From contig NZ_VFSV01000015.1 of the NCBI RefSeq assembly GCF_007004065.1, positions 1 through 63,735 on the forward strand: a stretch of DNA of 63,735 bases, read 5' to 3'. The position numbers were made by a program, and so were the translations under genes. Positions 8,496 to 17,510 of the stretch are shown in pieces. This stretch comes from Palleronia caenipelagi (GTDB taxonomy: Bacteria; Pseudomonadota; Alphaproteobacteria; Rhodobacterales; Rhodobacteraceae). Position 1 is the stretch's first letter, and the number at the start of each line of letters is the position of its first letter. The notes beneath the pieces were generated by a model. It did no database searches. It saw only the letters and a list, made by a program, of their open reading frames with translations, and had not been told where the DNA came from.

Positions 8496-10883
8496 TTAGT
8501 TCGACCCCTCGGGCAAGGCATAGGCGACCACATAGTCACCCCAGTCATTCGGGTTATACCGTGCACCGCTGGCGGTGATAACGATATACTGGCGACCGTC
8601 TTTGCCAACGTAGCTCATCGGCTTGGACTGGCTGCCGGAGGGCAGTTCGTCTTCCCAGAGCAACTCGCCCGTTTCCACGTGATAGGCCCGCATGCCGTAG
8701 TCGTAGAACCCGCCAAACCACACGATGTCGCCGGTGATGATCGGACCACCCAGCGGCGGGACGCCAATGTAGAAGGGCACCGGGACTGTAGGCATGCTGC
8801 CGACCGCAAGATTTTTGGTCGTCCCGGAAGGCTGACGCCAGACTTCCTCACCCGAGTTCAGGTCGATGGCGGTCACATAGCCCCAGGGAGGTTCCTGGCA
8901 GGGGAAGCCCAGCGGCGACACGAAGCCTCCGCGCTCCATAGTGTAGGGCGTGTCGCCCATAGGGTGCCACTGCCCCGCCTCGCCGGTATATTCCGCATCC
9001 TCAGGCTTGTTCTCCGTGAGCAGGAGCCGCTGGACAAAGGCCAGTTTCATCCCGACCACCACCATCAGATTGCGCTTTTCGTCGATGCCCGCTGAACCGT
9101 AGTTCATGCCGCCCTGCGGACCCGGGTAGATCAGGCTCCAGTCCAGCGCCGGCGTGGTGAAATCCCCATCATAGCGCAGCTTGCGGAACTGGATGCGGCA
9201 GAGCATCTGATCAATGGGGGTCGCGCCCCACATATCCCGCTCGCGCAAGGGCGTGGCACCCACTGCGGCGATGTCTGGCGAATAGGGCTGGGTACTGGCG
9301 TACCGCTCGCCCTCGATCGATCCGTCAGATTCGGGGACCGCCCGCTCTTCCACGGGCTTGATCGGTTCGCCTGTTCTGCGGTCCAGCACAAAGGTCTGCG
9401 AGCGTTTGGTGGTCTGGATGAGCGCCGGGATCGTACCGCCCTCACCGTCCGGCACGTCAGCCAAAACCGGCTGAGAGGGCACGTCATAGTCCCACAGGTC
9501 ATGGTGGACGGTCTGGAAGTGCCAGACCACATCGCCGGTGGACAGATCAAGCGCCACGACTGACGAGCTGTATTTCTCATCGAAATCCCGGCGGTAGGCT
9601 CCGTAGATATCGGGGGACGCGTTGCCCATGGGCAGGTAGACCATGTTCAGTTCTTCGTCATAGGACAGAAGCGACCAGGCGTTGGGCGTGCCCGGCGTGT
9701 AGGTCCGTCCCCCGGACGGCACGTCTTTGAGGTCAGGCTGCCCCATATCCCAGACCCAGGCCATTTTGCCCGTCTTTGCGTCATAGGCCCGGATCACACC
9801 GGACGGATTGTTGACTTGAATGTTGTCGGTTACGCGACCGCCAACAACGATGACGCCATTAGCGACAATGGGTCCGGAGGAGTTGGTGAGATACTCAAAA
9901 TTCTCATCCTTCGGGCCAAAACCGGGCCACAGATCCACCGTGCCGCCGTCACCGAAGGTTTCGCAGGGCTCGCCGGTGTCGGCGCGCACAGAGATCAGGC
10001 GGGCGTCAACGGTGGTTTCCACAAGACGCGGGCCGCACTGGTCGCCTTCGCCCGGATCGAACCAGCCCAGCGACCGGCAGCGCTTCCAGTCGGTGGATTC
10101 GGCCTCTGGGTCAAACTGCCACTTGATCTCACCCGTTACGCCATCAATGGCGCTGATCTGGCCGGAATGGGCGCATTGGTAGATCGTCCCGTCTATATAA
10201 AGCGGTGTGTTCTGATCCTGCTCGAAATTGCTCTGATCAACGACAAAGCCTGTGCGCGCTGTCCACGCGACCTCAAGCTGGTCGATGTTTTCGGGCGTAA
10301 TCTGGTCGAACGGCGCATAGCTCGCGCCACCGCCGGTGCGGCCCCAGTTCGGCCAGTCATTCCCGGCAGCAGCCGTCGTTTTCGACACCTCGCCTTCAGC
10401 GAAATCAATGTCGTTCTGAACAACACCGTGGGGGAAAAGCGTTGCCGCCAGAAACGCGGCAAATCCCGCCATGAAGGCTAGCCCACCAAGAACGAAACCA
10501 CCTGTCTTGTAAGGTCGCCCGCCCTCGGGCCGGATGAAGGGAACAACAAGAAGAACGGCCCCACCAAGGAAAATCGGGGCGACCAGACGCGGCAGCAGCG
10601 CCCAGAAATCCAGCCCAGATTCCCAGAAGGACCAAATGGCTGTGCCGATGAAAACCAGCATGTAGAGCCAGACGCCGACCATGCGACCTTGAAACAGGGT
10701 GATCGCAGCGGCCGTCAGACCGAGACCGGCGATGGTGTAATACCATGACCCCCCGAGGGTGATCAGGTAGATGCCACCGAAAAATAGGGGCAGGCCGGCG
10801 ATGGCGAGGAGCACGGCGACCGCCCGGACGAGCAGGCTCGTCCCCGTCTTGTGGCGCTGCGCATCGGCAACAGATTGTGACAT
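8496..10883 (-). CDS. gcd: Membrane-bound PQQ-dependent glucose dehydrogenase
   Basis: 795 residues, matching the roughly 796 of E. coli Gcd. Five hydrophobic segments occupy about residues 18-150 and anchor the enzyme. The rest is the periplasmic PQQ beta-propeller, with the family motifs TVHHDLWDYDVPSQP (catalytic Asp region) and QTTKRSQTFVLDRRTGEPI (PQQ-contacting Lys region) and the C-terminal SGARYNPNDWGDYVVAYALP. It oxidises glucose to gluconolactone in the periplasm and passes electrons to ubiquinone. ATG 10883 is chosen because TGGAG lies about 7 bases upstream. The open frame continues 46 codons further through a hexamer repeat, which I take as leader. PQQ-synthesis genes are not in the window. 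Confidence 0.9.
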   Translation of the reverse strand: MSQSVADAQRHKTGTSLLVRAVAVLLAIAGLPLFFGGIYLITLGGSWYYTIAGLGLTAAAITLFQGRMVGVWLYMLVFIGTAIWSFWESGLDFWALLPRLVAPIFLGGAVLLVVPFIRPEGGRPYKTGGFVLGGLAFMAGFAAFLAATLFPHGVVQNDIDFAEGEVSKTTAAAGNDWPNWGRTGGGASYAPFDQITPENIDQLEVAWTARTGFVVDQSNFEQDQNTPLYIDGTIYQCAHSGQISAIDGVTGEIKWQFDPEAESTDWKRCRSLGWFDPGEGDQCGPRLVETTVDARLISVRADTGEPCETFGDGGTVDLWPGFGPKDENFEYLTNSSGPIVANGVIVVGGRVTDNIQVNNPSGVIRAYDAKTGKMAWVWDMGQPDLKDVPSGGRTYTPGTPNAWSLLSYDEELNMVYLPMGNASPDIYGAYRRDFDEKYSSSVVALDLSTGDVVWHFQTVHHDLWDYDVPSQPVLADVPDGEGGTIPALIQTTKRSQTFVLDRRTGEPIKPVEERAVPESDGSIEGERYASTQPYSPDIAAVGATPLRERDMWGATPIDQMLCRIQFRKLRYDGDFTTPALDWSLIYPGPQGGMNYGSAGIDEKRNLMVVVGMKLAFVQRLLLTENKPEDAEYTGEAGQWHPMGDTPYTMERGGFVSPLGFPCQEPPWGYVTAIDLNSGEEVWRQPSGTTKNLAVGSMPTVPVPFYIGVPPLGGPIITGDIVWFGGFYDYGMRAYHVETGELLWEDELPSGSQSKPMSYVGKDGRQYIVITASGARYNPNDWGDYVVAYALPEGSN

Positions 10884-10926
10884 ACAGATCTCCAGAAAGA
10901 TTTTGACGTACCAGTAGACAATGCGA

Positions 10927-10954
10927 GGCTCCGGTTCCGGTTCCGGTTCCGGTT
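10927..10954. repeat. Hexanucleotide tandem repeat in the gcd leader
   Basis: About 4.7 copies of ggttcc, the first being ggctcc. Read on the minus strand it would encode a Pro-Glu dipeptide run if translation began upstream of the chosen gcd start. It lies 44 bases upstream of that start, within the 252-base divergent region shared with the binding-protein gene. Such repeats can vary in copy number by slippage. Confidence 0.85.
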
Positions 10955-11135
10955 GAATTTCTGCCGAATTGGTCACGCCCAACGGCGCTGAAGCTGTCAG
11001 CATCTCCGAGCGGTCTGTCACATCCGTAAGTCGCCGCTTCGGCCGATTTTTATTAGATTTTTACGTTACGTTAACCATCTGCGTTCACCCTCAGTTAATA
11101 ATTAGGCCAATAAAGTCGCCCGATGGAGGTGTCCG

Positions 11136-12440
11136 ATGCGTATTCTGACGGCGAACGGTACGACTAGACCTTCGGCAGCCGCATTGTTTGGCAGGTTCCG
11201 GCAGATCATACAAAGTCTCGTTGCATCGACGTTGATCGGGCTCCCGACGCCAGCCCTGGTCCGGGCTGAGGTACCCTATCTCGAAATGCTGCATCTCTGG
11301 GCGACCGACGAGGAACACTTCGCTCTTGATGCGTTCGGCCAGGCGGTACGGCGCATGGGGGTTGATTGGCAGGAACAGGTCACGACAACGAATTTCACTG
11401 GTGTGAAATCAATCCTCTCCGAGCGGTTGACCCTTGGGGTTCCGCCGACCGCAGTCCAGTGGATCGGTGGTCGGGAGGATGTGCTCGCGCTCCATGACGC
11501 AGGGGTATTCCGCCTAATTTCGTCTGAGCATTTTGACAATCTCCGGCTGGAGGGAATGCGCCCGGAGATTGCAGAGATTGTCTCGCATCAGGATGGATAC
11601 CTGCTGCTGCCGACCGGCATCCATCTCTTGAGTCATGTGATTTATAATCAAGATGTGCTCGACGCCATCGGTGCAGAAGTCCCCCAAGACTGGGACGCGT
11701 TTATCGCCGCTGCCGAAGCAGCGCGCGAGGCGGGTTATTTCGGTCTCGCAATCTCAGACGAGCGCTGGCAGTTGCGTAACCTGATGCATGGGCTGTTAAT
11801 CTCCGAACTCACTCTGGCTGGATTTCGCAGTCTGACAGTGGATTTTGACGAGCAGGGCTTTGAGATCAGAGATGTGGAGCGGGCCTTCCAGAGTCTCCGC
11901 CGGTTGCAACCTCTGGCCAATCCGAACGAGGCCGAATTACCCTGGGCCGAAGCGGTTGGTCTCACGGCGTCGGGTCGGGCGATGGCGAGCGTCATCGGCG
12001 ATTTCGCCTCACCCCTCTTGCCGGAAGATGGCAACTTTACGTGCGGATTGCCGCCAGGGAATGACTATTATCTTTGGGCATTCGATACCTTCGCACTGGT
12101 CGACCTCGCCGAACCGGCGGCGATCGCGGGGCAACGCGCGCTCGTGAGCGCGGTCTCAGATCCTGCAAACCAGACTCTCTATATCACCCGCAAAGGCGGC
12201 ATTCCGGCCTTTCAGGGTGTCGACTCCAGTGCTTTGAACGGCTGTTCGCAGGTCTCCGCATCCATCTGGGAAAGTTCCCGCCCGCGTCTGTTCCTGCCGT
12301 CCCGTGCCTGGACCCAGAATATGAATGTGATCTCCAATGTCGCTCGGACCTTCTGGCGTGATCCGCAGATGACGGCGCAGGACGCTGCGGAACGGGTAAC
12401 GGAAAAGCTGAGTGCGCTCAGCCTGCTAGAGAAGTCTTGA
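11136..12440 (+). CDS. Periplasmic solute-binding protein (sugar-type), sensor partner
   Basis: 434 residues with an N-terminal basic/hydrophobic export segment ending near residue 45 (TPALVRAEVPYLE). The fold pattern is that of extracellular solute-binding family 1 (COG1653): LHLWATDEEHFALDAFGQA at the start of the mature protein, then VPQDWDAFIAAAEAARE and a C-terminal MTAQDAAERVTEKLS. No transporter genes follow. Instead a hybrid histidine kinase starts 3 bases after its stop. It therefore probably presents a ligand, perhaps a sugar, to the kinase rather than feeding a permease. A GGAGG lies about 8 bases before ATG 11136. The ligand is not predictable here. Confidence 0.75.
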   Translation: MRILTANGTTRPSAAALFGRFRQIIQSLVASTLIGLPTPALVRAEVPYLEMLHLWATDEEHFALDAFGQAVRRMGVDWQEQVTTTNFTGVKSILSERLTLGVPPTAVQWIGGREDVLALHDAGVFRLISSEHFDNLRLEGMRPEIAEIVSHQDGYLLLPTGIHLLSHVIYNQDVLDAIGAEVPQDWDAFIAAAEAAREAGYFGLAISDERWQLRNLMHGLLISELTLAGFRSLTVDFDEQGFEIRDVERAFQSLRRLQPLANPNEAELPWAEAVGLTASGRAMASVIGDFASPLLPEDGNFTCGLPPGNDYYLWAFDTFALVDLAEPAAIAGQRALVSAVSDPANQTLYITRKGGIPAFQGVDSSALNGCSQVSASIWESSRPRLFLPSRAWTQNMNVISNVARTFWRDPQMTAQDAAERVTEKLSALSLLEKS

Positions 12441-12443
12441 CCC

Positions 12444-15107
12444 GTGGCAACGGCGCACACGGGCGGGCAGGGATCTGACGAAACATCGTCACCCCGCCGA
12501 TTGCGTGACCGGCTTACATTTGGGCTGATCATGCTTTTCACGCTGGCCAGTATGATGGCCATTTCCTGGCTCATCGCTTCCTTTCTGTCCCTTCAAAGCC
12601 TCGTGAGCGGCACCGGTCGCTACATGGAGTCGTGGAATACCATTGGACGTACGGTTGAATACGTCTCCACCCGGACCGAAGGGAATGTCCTGAACACAGT
12701 TGCCATCCGCGGCTTACAAGCACGGTTACGGCAAGAACTGGCCACCGAGGCCGAAATTTCCGCAGCGCTCGACGCTGAACTCGACAAAGCCAATGCGTTT
12801 TGGCAACTGGCAGGTCTGGATCCGGAGCAGCTTGCGCTTGTCCGGGATGCGATTGCCGACAAATCACTTACTCAGCGCGTTCGAGAGGTTGCTGAGGCAA
12901 ATCCTGACAGCGTACATTCCAGTCTGTCATTCTGGCCGACCGAGACCTCGGTCATCGTGCGCACCCAAGCGTCCAAAGTCGGCAGCGTGCGGGAGGCATA
13001 TCTGCAGCCGGCCTTATCCCGGGCGCTGGTCGTACTGGGGCGCATCATATCCGTGGTCTTCGTAATCCTTACCGTGGCTATTGCTCTGGTCTGGAGACTG
13101 CTTATGGTGCCTATGCTGACGTCCCTGGAACAGACCCAGGAGGTGCTGCGATCTCAGCAAGACGACCTAAGGCTGGTCCTCGATAATATGCCCGCTCTCG
13201 TATGTTGGGTTGGATCTGATCTCAAACTGCAAATCGTCAACCAAACGTTCGCGCGGGAACTGGGTGCCTTGGGCGACCTTGCGGGTCGTTCCGTCGATCA
13301 GGTGCTGGGATTACAGAATTGGGCCCGCGTCGCGCCGTTTTTCCAGGCGGCGCTACAGGGCGCGCGGGCAAATTTCGACGCCGAGATCGATACGGTTGAG
13401 GGGAAGAAGACGTTCCAAATCAGTCTCGTTCCTGATCGGTCGTGCGGTAATCTCAAAGAGCAACGGGTCTACGTGATGCTGGTGGATGTCGGCGATCGTG
13501 TCGAGGTTGAACGGATCCTGCGCCGTAGCCATCAGACTATCAGCAGCACACTGAATTCCATCGGGGACGGAGTGATCGCCCTGGATGAGCATGGCCGGGT
13601 GACCCAGTTCAATCAGTTGGCCGAGCGGCTCACGGGTGTCAATCGTGGTACGGCGCAGGGTGAGTTGTTGGGGGATGTGGTCCTTCTTCGCAATCCCCAG
13701 ACGGGACAGGAACATCATTTTGATGCAGCTCCGATTTCTGGCGAAGGTGCACTCGAGGAAACTCATCTGGATCTCGAACTGGTGCCCCATGGTGGCGGCA
13801 AGATTCTCATCGCCTGTTCGGTTGCACCAATTTTCTTCAATGAGAGCCGGGCGAGAGGCGCCGTGATCGTCTTTCGGGACATATCGGTCGAACAAAGTCT
13901 ACGTGAGCGAGCGCATCAAAGTGATAAGATGAATACCATCGGCCAACTTGCGGGAGGGATTTCTCATGATTTCAACAATATGCTGGGTGGGCTTCTGACG
14001 CAGCTGGAGATGCTGCACATTAAGAACGCCGATCGGTTGGATTCGGATTCCGAGATGCTGATCACGTCAATGAACCGGACGATCGACAGGGCCCGGGATC
14101 TGACCCGAAACCTTTCAGCCTTTGCGCGGGTTCAAACGCTGGAGTTTTCGGTTGTTGATATCAAGGCAGTCGTCTCAGACGCGCTGCAAATTGTCTCCGA
14201 AACGGTTGATCGGCGGGTTCAGCTGAAGTGGGATCCTCCGCAGGAGGCTCTGGCGGTTCGAGGAAATGGCAGCGCGCTGCAAGCGGTTTTGCTGAATGTG
14301 GTGCTGAACGGTGTCCAGTCTATGACTGAAGGGGGAAAACTGACGGTTTCCCTCCGTCGAGCGCACATGGCCACGTCTGCGGATCTCCGGTCAACATTCC
14401 AGCTCGTTGCTGGTGATTACATCGTTGTGCGGATTGAGGATACCGGCCCCGGGATGACTGCGCGGGAGATAGAGCGGATTTTCGATCCATTCTCACAGCC
14501 CAACGCCGGCAGGGGCAGTTCCGGGCTTGGGCTTGCAGCGGCATACGGCACGCTGATCGACCACAAAGGCGGTGCTGAGGTCAACTCGCGGGTTGGTGTC
14601 GGAACGGTGTTCGACATCTATCTCCCGGCGACCTCCGCTGACGGCATCGCACCAGCCCCCGCTGTTGCCGACCCGCCCTTGCGGACAGAGAAGCCGCTAA
14701 TTCTGCTGGTCGATGACGAAGATGGTTTGCGCTCGACCGGTTCCGCTTTCCTGAAGATGCGAAACTATGACGTGCTTACCGCATCTGATGGTCAGGAAGC
14801 CGTTGATCTGTACACGGAACACTCTGCTGAGATTGATCTGTGCTTGCTGGACCTGAACCTGCCCAGGCTCAACGGGTATCAGGTCTTCCGGACAATTCGT
14901 GAGATCCGCCCGGACTGCCCGGTCGTGTTTGTAACCGGCTTCAGCGGAGAAAAGGAACTGGGCGATCTCGTGCGATGCGGAATGTCCATTCTCCACAAAC
15001 CGTACAGGCTGAAAGAGCTCGACGCGACAGTTGAGAAAGCGCTATCTGCGCGCCCGCCGGACGAGCCTGTCTTCAACGCAACGAGCGACGTCGAGCGGCT
15101 GGCTTGA
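12444..15107 (+). CDS. Hybrid sensor histidine kinase with PAS domains and C-terminal receiver
   Basis: 887 residues from GTG 12444. Membrane segments lie at about 25-47 and 196-219, enclosing a periplasmic sensor domain of about 145 residues. Two PAS-like domains follow (about 240-350 and 365-485). The dimerisation domain has phospho-acceptor His508 (GGISHDFNNML). The ATPase domain has EDTGPGMT (666-672) and GLGLA motifs. A receiver (about 752-870) has VDDED and phospho-acceptor Asp803 (LLDLNLP). The gene is coupled to the binding-protein gene upstream. No separate response regulator or output domain is adjacent, so a phosphotransfer protein or regulator elsewhere is expected. The operon faces gcd across 252 bases. 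Confidence 0.9.
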   Translation: MATAHTGGQGSDETSSPRRLRDRLTFGLIMLFTLASMMAISWLIASFLSLQSLVSGTGRYMESWNTIGRTVEYVSTRTEGNVLNTVAIRGLQARLRQELATEAEISAALDAELDKANAFWQLAGLDPEQLALVRDAIADKSLTQRVREVAEANPDSVHSSLSFWPTETSVIVRTQASKVGSVREAYLQPALSRALVVLGRIISVVFVILTVAIALVWRLLMVPMLTSLEQTQEVLRSQQDDLRLVLDNMPALVCWVGSDLKLQIVNQTFARELGALGDLAGRSVDQVLGLQNWARVAPFFQAALQGARANFDAEIDTVEGKKTFQISLVPDRSCGNLKEQRVYVMLVDVGDRVEVERILRRSHQTISSTLNSIGDGVIALDEHGRVTQFNQLAERLTGVNRGTAQGELLGDVVLLRNPQTGQEHHFDAAPISGEGALEETHLDLELVPHGGGKILIACSVAPIFFNESRARGAVIVFRDISVEQSLRERAHQSDKMNTIGQLAGGISHDFNNMLGGLLTQLEMLHIKNADRLDSDSEMLITSMNRTIDRARDLTRNLSAFARVQTLEFSVVDIKAVVSDALQIVSETVDRRVQLKWDPPQEALAVRGNGSALQAVLLNVVLNGVQSMTEGGKLTVSLRRAHMATSADLRSTFQLVAGDYIVVRIEDTGPGMTAREIERIFDPFSQPNAGRGSSGLGLAAAYGTLIDHKGGAEVNSRVGVGTVFDIYLPATSADGIAPAPAVADPPLRTEKPLILLVDDEDGLRSTGSAFLKMRNYDVLTASDGQEAVDLYTEHSAEIDLCLLDLNLPRLNGYQVFRTIREIRPDCPVVFVTGFSGEKELGDLVRCGMSILHKPYRLKELDATVEKALSARPPDEPVFNATSDVERLA

Positions 15108-15110
15108 GCG

Positions 15111-15920
15111 CTACCGACTTGGTCGAGGTCGGGGACGACGTTTGCGGCCGATATACACCTTTTTGGGGGCTTTTTCCGCAAACCCTTCGGTAGACAGTCC
15201 AAGTTGGTCACGCAGAACACGGGGTTTCACCTCTTCGACGGAACCCGGTTTCAGGTCGCCGAGGCGGAAGGGACCGTAGGAAATTCGGATCAGGCGATTC
15301 ACCCTGAACCCGATCGCCTCCATGGCGCGCCGAATTTCGCGGTTTTTGCCTTCGCGGAGACCGATGGTCACCCAGGCATTGGCACCCTGCTGGCGGTCGA
15401 GCTGGATCTCCATCGGCTGGAACCGGATGCCTTCGACCTCAATCCCTTTTCGCAAGGGGGCGAGATCCTCATCTTTGGGGGCGCCATTAATGCGGACGCG
15501 ATATTTGCGCAGCCAACCGGTTGTGGGTAACTCGAGCCGGCGCTTGATCTCGCCGTCATTGGTAAGCAACAGCAGTCCTTCAGAGGTCAGGTCGAGTCGG
15601 CCGACCGAAGACACACGCGGCAGCTCCGGCGGCAGGTTGTCAAACACCGTGGGCCTGCCCTTTTCATCACGGGCCGTCGTCACCAGGCCGGCGGGTTTGT
15701 GATAGAGCCAAAGTCGCGGCGCGGCCGGCGGCGCCAGGTCTTCGCCGTCGATTGTGATCTTGTCCGCTTCGGTGACATTCAGCGCAGGGCTGTCGATGCG
15801 CTTGCCATTCACGGTGACGCGCCCATCCTCAATCATCCTCTCCGCTTCACGCCGTGAGGCACGGCCCGCGCGGGCGATGATTTTTGCAATACGCTGTCCG
15901 GTGGTATTTTCGCTTGCCAT
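15111..15920 (-). CDS. rluB: 23S rRNA pseudouridine synthase, RluB/RsuA type
   Basis: 269 residues. An N-terminal S4 RNA-binding domain (about 8-60, with IIARAGRASRREAERMIEDG) is followed by the pseudouridine synthase domain with the catalytic-Asp motif GRLDLTSEGLLLLTNDG. The basic tail (GRKRRPRPRPSR) probably binds RNA. The family isomerises a uridine in the ribosomal large-subunit RNA (position 2605 for RluB) or, for RsuA, 16S position 516. The long C-terminal extension and overall size favour RluB. It is divergent from tadA, a common neighbour in Rhodobacterales. Confidence 0.88.
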   Translation of the reverse strand: MASENTTGQRIAKIIARAGRASRREAERMIEDGRVTVNGKRIDSPALNVTEADKITIDGEDLAPPAAPRLWLYHKPAGLVTTARDEKGRPTVFDNLPPELPRVSSVGRLDLTSEGLLLLTNDGEIKRRLELPTTGWLRKYRVRINGAPKDEDLAPLRKGIEVEGIRFQPMEIQLDRQQGANAWVTIGLREGKNREIRRAMEAIGFRVNRLIRISYGPFRLGDLKPGSVEEVKPRVLRDQLGLSTEGFAEKAPKKVYIGRKRRPRPRPSR

Positions 15921-15949
15921 GACGAAGCTGGTAGGCTGTCACGGATCAT

Positions 15950-16405
15950 ATGGAAAGCCCGTTTCTCTCTCATATGGCTCTCGCACTGGACGAGGCGCGT
16001 CGTGCGGCTGATCGGGGCGAAGTGCCCGTGGGCGCGGTTGTGGTGTCTGCCGAGGGGCGCGTGCTCGCGGCGCGGGGCAATGAAACCAGAGCGTTAAACG
16101 ACCCCTCTGCCCATGCCGAAGTGCAGGCAATCCGCGCGGCCTGCGCGGCACTGGGGCAGGAGCGGCTGCCGGGCGCGTCGCTTTGGGTTACGCTGGAGCC
16201 CTGCGCGGCCTGCGCGGGTATCATCGCGGCGGCGCGGATCGCAAAGCTATATTACGGCGCGGCGGACCCGAAATCGGGGGGGGTGGCACACGGTGCGCGG
16301 GTCTTCAGCCATGCTCAGTCGCATCATGTGCCCGAGATCTATGACGGACTCGCGGCAGCTGAGTCGGCGGCTTTGTTGCAGGCGTTTTTTCAGGGCAGAC
16401 GGTGA
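15950..16405 (+). CDS. tadA: tRNA-specific adenosine-34 deaminase
   Basis: 151 residues of the CMP/dCMP-deaminase fold. The zinc ligands and catalytic Glu are visible: His55 and Glu57 (HAE), and Cys85 and Cys88 (PCAAC). TadA converts A34 of tRNA-Arg(ACG) to inosine so that CGU/CGC/CGA codons can be read. The AALD/PKSGG stretch after the second motif is TadA-like. The start at MESPFLSHM fits the family. It converges with lipB, with 4 bases between the stops. Confidence 0.92.
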   Translation: MESPFLSHMALALDEARRAADRGEVPVGAVVVSAEGRVLAARGNETRALNDPSAHAEVQAIRAACAALGQERLPGASLWVTLEPCAACAGIIAAARIAKLYYGAADPKSGGVAHGARVFSHAQSHHVPEIYDGLAAAESAALLQAFFQGRR

Positions 16406-16409
16406 GGCG

Positions 16410-17066
16410 TCAGCCCTTGCCGAACACAGATTCAAAATTGCGCCGCAGGGCTACATCAACGTCCTCCATGGTCACCGGCAGCCCCAGATCCACGAGGCTG
16501 GTGACCCCGTGATCGCGAATGCCGCAGGGGACGATGCCGTCGAAATGGCTCAGGTCGGGCTCCACATTCAGGGACAGCCCGTGCATGGAGACCCACTTGC
16601 GCAAGCGCAGGCCGATGGCGGCAACCTTGTCTTCATGGGGTTGGCCGTCGGGGCCGGGAGGCAGCTCCGGGCGGACGACCCAGACGCCAACGCGACCTTC
16701 GCGAATCTCGCCCTTGACGTTGAAGCTGTCGAGCGTCGCGATCACCCATTCTTCGAGCTGGGCCACAAATTTGCGAACATCCCGCCCACGCGCAGCCACG
16801 TCCAGCATCACGTAAGCGATTCGCTGGCCAGGCCCGTGATAGGTGTACTGCCCGCCACGGCGGCTTTCATAAACCGGGAATCGATCCGGGTCAGTGAGAT
16901 CCTCGACCCGCGCCGAGGTTCCGGCAGTGTACAGGGGCGGATGCTCCAGCAGCCAGACCAGCTCCGAAGCGGTGCCCGAGCGAATCGCGGCACATCGGGC
17001 CTCCATCTCGGCCACAGCGTCCTCGTATGGGACGAGTTCTGATGAAATGCGCCATTCAACAGGCAT
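16410..17066 (-). CDS. lipB: Octanoyl-[ACP]:protein N-octanoyltransferase
   Basis: 218 residues from ATG 17066. It transfers octanoyl groups from acyl carrier protein to lipoyl domains, the first step of lipoate synthesis. Family motifs are [19 protein letters not shown], the [13 protein letters not shown] substrate loop, the catalytic Lys in [10 protein letters not shown], and the catalytic Cys in GIVPCGI. The open frame extends 30 codons upstream into the tRNA region; the MPVEWRI start is typical and was preferred. Confidence 0.93.
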   Translation of the reverse strand: MPVEWRISSELVPYEDAVAEMEARCAAIRSGTASELVWLLEHPPLYTAGTSARVEDLTDPDRFPVYESRRGGQYTYHGPGQRIAYVMLDVAARGRDVRKFVAQLEEWVIATLDSFNVKGEIREGRVGVWVVRPELPPGPDGQPHEDKVAAIGLRLRKWVSMHGLSLNVEPDLSHFDGIVPCGIRDHGVTSLVDLGLPVTMEDVDVALRRNFESVFGKG

Positions 17067-17126
17067 GGGGTCCTCACAACTGCAACAGGGAGCCAAACTG
17101 CGGGGAGGGTTTAACCCGGCGGGGAC

Positions 17127-17212
17127 TGGTGCGGTCGAGAGGACTTGAACCTCCACGAGTGTTACCTCACAGCGACCTCAACGCTGCGCGTCTACCATTC
17201 CGCCACGACCGC
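17127..17212 (-). tRNA. tRNA-Leu (anticodon GAG), CCA encoded
   Basis: The minus strand folds into a class II tRNA. The acceptor stem is GCGGTCG (from 17212) with CGACCGC (ending at 17131). The anticodon stem CAGCG/CGCTG encloses the loop TTGAGGT, giving anticodon GAG for CUC/CUU. There is a long variable arm, and the T-loop is GTTCAAGTC. The discriminator A and CCA follow at 17130-17127, so the 3' CCA is genomically encoded. Total length is 86 bases. Confidence 0.95.
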
Positions 17213-17510
17213 ATTGAGTTCCCGGCCGGGTTAGCGCCGTTTAGCGAAACGTTCCGGGGATGCAAAGGCCTTTTTTTCATCTGACAGAAAATCTGCTTGG
17301 GCAGGTTTCTCAGGACAAGGATCTGGCCTGAAACCGACCGCCCTCTTGGCGGGAACGGCAACATCGGCATTTTTATCGCCTCATTAAATTGGCTGCGTTT
17401 TCCCGGTATTTTGGATAATTTTATTGCGTCCCTTGCAAATCCGAAGCGCGTTTGATTTGTTCCGGCGAAAGAGCCGCGACCAAACGGCGGCGAGAACAGG
17501 GAGAGACCAG

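Noticed and set aside
10883-11021. Longer gcd start with a Pro-Glu repeat N-terminus
   Set aside because: The internal ATG 10883 has a good ribosome-binding site and restores the usual 795-residue length; the extension is better read as leader.
17213-17510. Possible riboswitch in the leader of the ABC operon
   Set aside because: Short hairpins occur, but no conserved core of a known riboswitch class (for example ykkC-type guanidine or purine) was recognised.
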